Assembly (NCBI GenBank): GCA_020621965.1
Contig: JAHRYV010000032.1
Location: 1 to 36,098 of the forward strand
Reading direction: 5' to 3'
Length of the DNA stretch: 36,098 bases
Source of the DNA: Curvibacter sp.
GTDB lineage: Bacteria; Pseudomonadota; Gammaproteobacteria; Burkholderiales; Burkholderiaceae_C
This document shows, piece after piece, positions 34,428 to 36,098 of this stretch; the stretch's first letter is position 1; each line of letters begins with the position of its first letter. The notes beneath the pieces were generated by a model, which did not search any database, had not been told where the DNA came from, and saw only the letters and a list, made by a program, of their open reading frames with translations. The translations under genes and the position numbers were made by a program.

Positions 34428-34946
34428 TCAGGGTGTGCTGCGGATCTTGCGCACCAGCGCCGTGGTGGAGTAACCCTCGACGAAGGGCAGGGCCAGGGCG
34501 CGGCCGCCCCAGGATTCGACCAGTGCGGTCTCGGGCAGCTTGCGCATGTCGTAGTCGCCGCCCTTGACCAGGATGTCGGGGCGCACCTCGGCGATCAGCG
34601 CCTGGGGGGTGTCCTCGTCGAACCAGGTCACCAGATCGACCGCCTCCAGCGCGGCCATCAGGGCGGCGCGGTCCTGCTCGTTGTTCAACGGCCGGTCCGG
34701 GCCCTTGCCCAGGCGGCGCGCCGAGGCATCGCTGTTGAGGGCCACGATCAGGCTGGCGCCCAGTTCGCGGGCCTGCGCGAGATAGATGGCGTGACCGCGG
34801 TGCATGACGTCGAAAACGCCGTTGGTGAAGACCAGCGGGCGCGGCAGGGCGGCCAGCCGCTCGGCCAGCCGGTCCCGCGGACACAGCTTGTCGAGAAAGG
34901 CCGGCAGGGGGACAGCGGGGGGGGCGGAAGCGGGGCGATTCGTCAT
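34428..34946 (-). CDS. rfaE2: D-glycero-beta-D-manno-heptose 1-phosphate adenylyltransferase (RfaE2)
   Basis: A 172-residue nucleotidyltransferase. It makes ADP-heptose for lipopolysaccharide core synthesis. The cytidylyltransferase-like motif is VFTNGVFDVMHRGHAIYL (HxGH in HRGH); others are LNSDASARRLGKGP and ILVKGGDYDM. It is the single-domain form, lacking the kinase half of HldE, as in many beta-proteobacteria. The ATG at 34946 has AGGA eight bases upstream; two earlier in-frame ATGs lack it. It is convergent with glnE, 24 bases apart. Confidence 0.94.
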   Translation of the reverse strand: MTNRPASAPPAVPLPAFLDKLCPRDRLAERLAALPRPLVFTNGVFDVMHRGHAIYLAQARELGASLIVALNSDASARRLGKGPDRPLNNEQDRAALMAALEAVDLVTWFDEDTPQALIAEVRPDILVKGGDYDMRKLPETALVESWGGRALALPFVEGYSTTALVRKIRSTP

Positions 34947-34996
34947 GGCCAGCATCCTAGCAGCCGACCTCACGGATCAGCGGCGTCGTACCGGCC

Positions 34997-35611
34997 TTAC
35001 CGCGGCGCGGTCTCGGCAAAGCTGGGACGCTGCAGCAGCTTGTCCTGCAGGCGCACCAGATTGGCGTGGCGGTCGCGCCAGTTGATCTGGGGGAAGCGGA
35101 AATCCAGGTAATCCAGCGCGCAACCGACCGCGACGTCGGCCAGGCTGAAGTGCGTCCCGGCGCAGAAGGGTTTCTCGCCCAGGCCACGGCTGATGGCCTC
35201 CAGGCTGGTATTAATCTTGCCGAACTGGCGGTCGATCCAGGCCTGGCAGCGCTGGGCCTCGGTGCGCTGGGGCCACACCGCTTCCATGCGCGCCAGCAAG
35301 GCGGCATCCATGACGCCATCGGCCAGCGCCTCCCAGGTCTTCACTTCCGCGCGCTCGCGACCGACCGCGGGGATCAGCTTGCCCACCGGCGACAAGGTGT
35401 CCAGGTACTCGACGATGACACGCGAATCGAACAGCGCCTCGCCGCCTTCCATGATGAGACAGGGGACCTTGCCCAGGGGATTGGAATCCCCGATGCGGGT
35501 CTGCTCCGACCAGACATCCTCGAGCACGAAGACATAGTCCAGTTTCTTCTCCGCCATCACGATGCGTACCTTGCGCACGTAGGGGCTGGTGTGGGAGCCG
35601 ATCAGTTTCAT
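34997..35611 (-). CDS. Glutathione S-transferase family protein (YibF-like)
   Basis: A 204-residue two-domain protein. The N-terminal thioredoxin-like domain (about 1-80) begins MKLIGSHTSPYVRKVRIV, with the catalytic Ser in TSPYVR. It has NPLGKVPCLIMEGG, the cis-Pro and glutathione-binding loop, and the helical C-terminal domain includes FSLADVAVGCALDYLDFR. It resembles E. coli YibF closely by eye. The substrate is unknown. It diverges from purB and lies 51 bases upstream of rfaE2. Confidence 0.93.
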   Translation of the reverse strand: MKLIGSHTSPYVRKVRIVMAEKKLDYVFVLEDVWSEQTRIGDSNPLGKVPCLIMEGGEALFDSRVIVEYLDTLSPVGKLIPAVGRERAEVKTWEALADGVMDAALLARMEAVWPQRTEAQRCQAWIDRQFGKINTSLEAISRGLGEKPFCAGTHFSLADVAVGCALDYLDFRFPQINWRDRHANLVRLQDKLLQRPSFAETAPR

Positions 35612-35638
35612 GGGTCTTTTGCGTAGTCCGGGCGCGCG

Positions 35639-35664
35639 ATTCTACCGATTCGGGGTTAACCCCG
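35639..35664 (-). promoter_or_regulatory. GST -10 element with overlapping palindrome
   Basis: On the minus strand TAGAAT (35639-35644) matches the -10 consensus at five of six positions, 28 bases before the GST ATG. Just upstream, at 35651-35664, CGGGGTTAACCCCG is a perfect 14-base palindrome. It lies where the spacer of this promoter would be, a repressor-like position. No known regulator is assigned. Confidence 0.4.
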
Positions 35665-35694
35665 AGCGGTTCGGCCTATTCCGGGCCGGCCCAC

Positions 35695-35700
35695 TACAAT
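35695..35700 (+). promoter_or_regulatory. -10 element at purB, leaderless arrangement
   Basis: TACAAT ends exactly 6 bases before the purB ATG at 35707, so a start site at the A of the ATG is expected. There is no Shine-Dalgarno sequence. No clear -35 is seen at the usual distance. The geometry equals that of smg in this window. Confidence 0.45.
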
Positions 35701-35706
35701 CCGGGC

Positions 35707-36098
35707 ATGAGTTTCTCCCCCATTTCGGCGCTGTCCCCGCTGGACGGGCGGTACGCCGCCAAGCTTGCCCCGCTGCGCCCGCTGATGAGCGAACAGGGTT
35801 ATATGCACCGGCGCGTCCAGGTCGAAGTGGCCTGGTTCATCGCCCTGAGCGACGCCGGTTTCAAGGAATTCCCGCCGCTGTCGCCCGGCGCGCGCACCTA
35901 CCTGCTCAATCTGGTGAAGAACTTCTCCGAAGCCGATGGCAACGCCATCAAGGAGATCGAGAAGACCACCAACCACGACGTCAAGGCGGTCGAATACTGG
36001 ATCAAGTCCAAGTTCGAGGCCCGGCCCGAGCTGCAGAAGTCCAGCGAGTTCGTGCACTTCGCCTGCACCAGCGAGGACATCAACAACACCAGCCACGC
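35707..36098 (+). CDS. purB: Adenylosuccinate lyase, N-terminal fragment
   Basis: The first 130 residues of a protein cut by the window end. It begins MSFSPISALSPLDGRYAAK, a signature of PurB, and continues with NFSEADGNAIKEIEKTTNHD and SSEFVHFACTSEDINNTSH. The TSEDINNTSH stretch is the conserved substrate-binding region of the fumarase/aspartase superfamily. PurB cleaves SAICAR and adenylosuccinate in purine synthesis. The start at 35707 is supported by the family N-terminus; there is no Shine-Dalgarno but a -10 hexamer stands just upstream. Confidence 0.95.
   Translation, partial: MSFSPISALSPLDGRYAAKLAPLRPLMSEQGYMHRRVQVEVAWFIALSDAGFKEFPPLSPGARTYLLNLVKNFSEADGNAIKEIEKTTNHDVKAVEYWIKSKFEARPELQKSSEFVHFACTSEDINNTSH

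Overview
The window is high-GC chromosomal DNA from a betaproteobacterium, most likely Burkholderiales/Comamonadaceae. This rests on three things: gene content (IorA-IorB fusion oxidoreductase, single-domain RfaE2, DUF1631, Smg, YhdP), conserved gene neighbourhoods (lysM-dprA-smg, glnE divergent from yhdP-nitrilase) and strong GC-rich codon use. I see no phage, IS element, CRISPR array, tRNA or rRNA. It is mostly housekeeping sequence, with some regulatory detail worth attention.

Layout. At 1-1155 are the 3' end of an acyl-CoA synthetase gene and a PaaG-like crotonase. At 1258-2153 an FNR/Anr-type box precedes a periplasmic protein with two PilJ/NarX-like sensor motifs. At 2196-3389 is pgk, preceded on the same minus strand by a tightly packed def-fmt-azlC-azlD cluster (6037 down to 3485). 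Diverging from def is lysM-dprA-smg (6206-9250). At 9320-15155 on the minus strand is yajC-secD-secF followed by a DUF1631 gene. At 15289-18854 is a fused indolepyruvate ferredoxin oxidoreductase gene carrying a one-base frameshift. It diverges from an Lrp/AsnC regulator that overlaps an exported protein gene (18990-20176). At 20200-22591 is a Tat-exported PhoX phosphatase with a tandem Pho box and a clear terminator. At 22656-23976 are mltA and a small divergent membrane-protein ORF. At 23989-31609 is an overlapping minus-strand cluster: yhdP, nitrilase (NIT1-like), sensor kinase, FixJ-type regulator. glnE (31638-34403) diverges from it. The right end holds rfaE2, a YibF-like GST and the start of purB.

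How the genes work together. Several units are functional modules: def/fmt (N-formylmethionine cycle), azlC/azlD (branched-chain amino acid export), yajC/secD/secF (Sec translocation accessory) and the kinase/regulator pair. Lrp is a plausible local regulator of the amino-acid-oxidising indolepyruvate oxidoreductase.

No clearly new multi-gene system is visible. The best leads are the FNR-controlled double P-box periplasmic protein, the frameshifted oxidoreductase, the tandem Pho boxes at phoX, two genes that look leaderless (smg and purB, with identical -10 to ATG spacing), and the small ORF whose start codon overlaps that of mltA.
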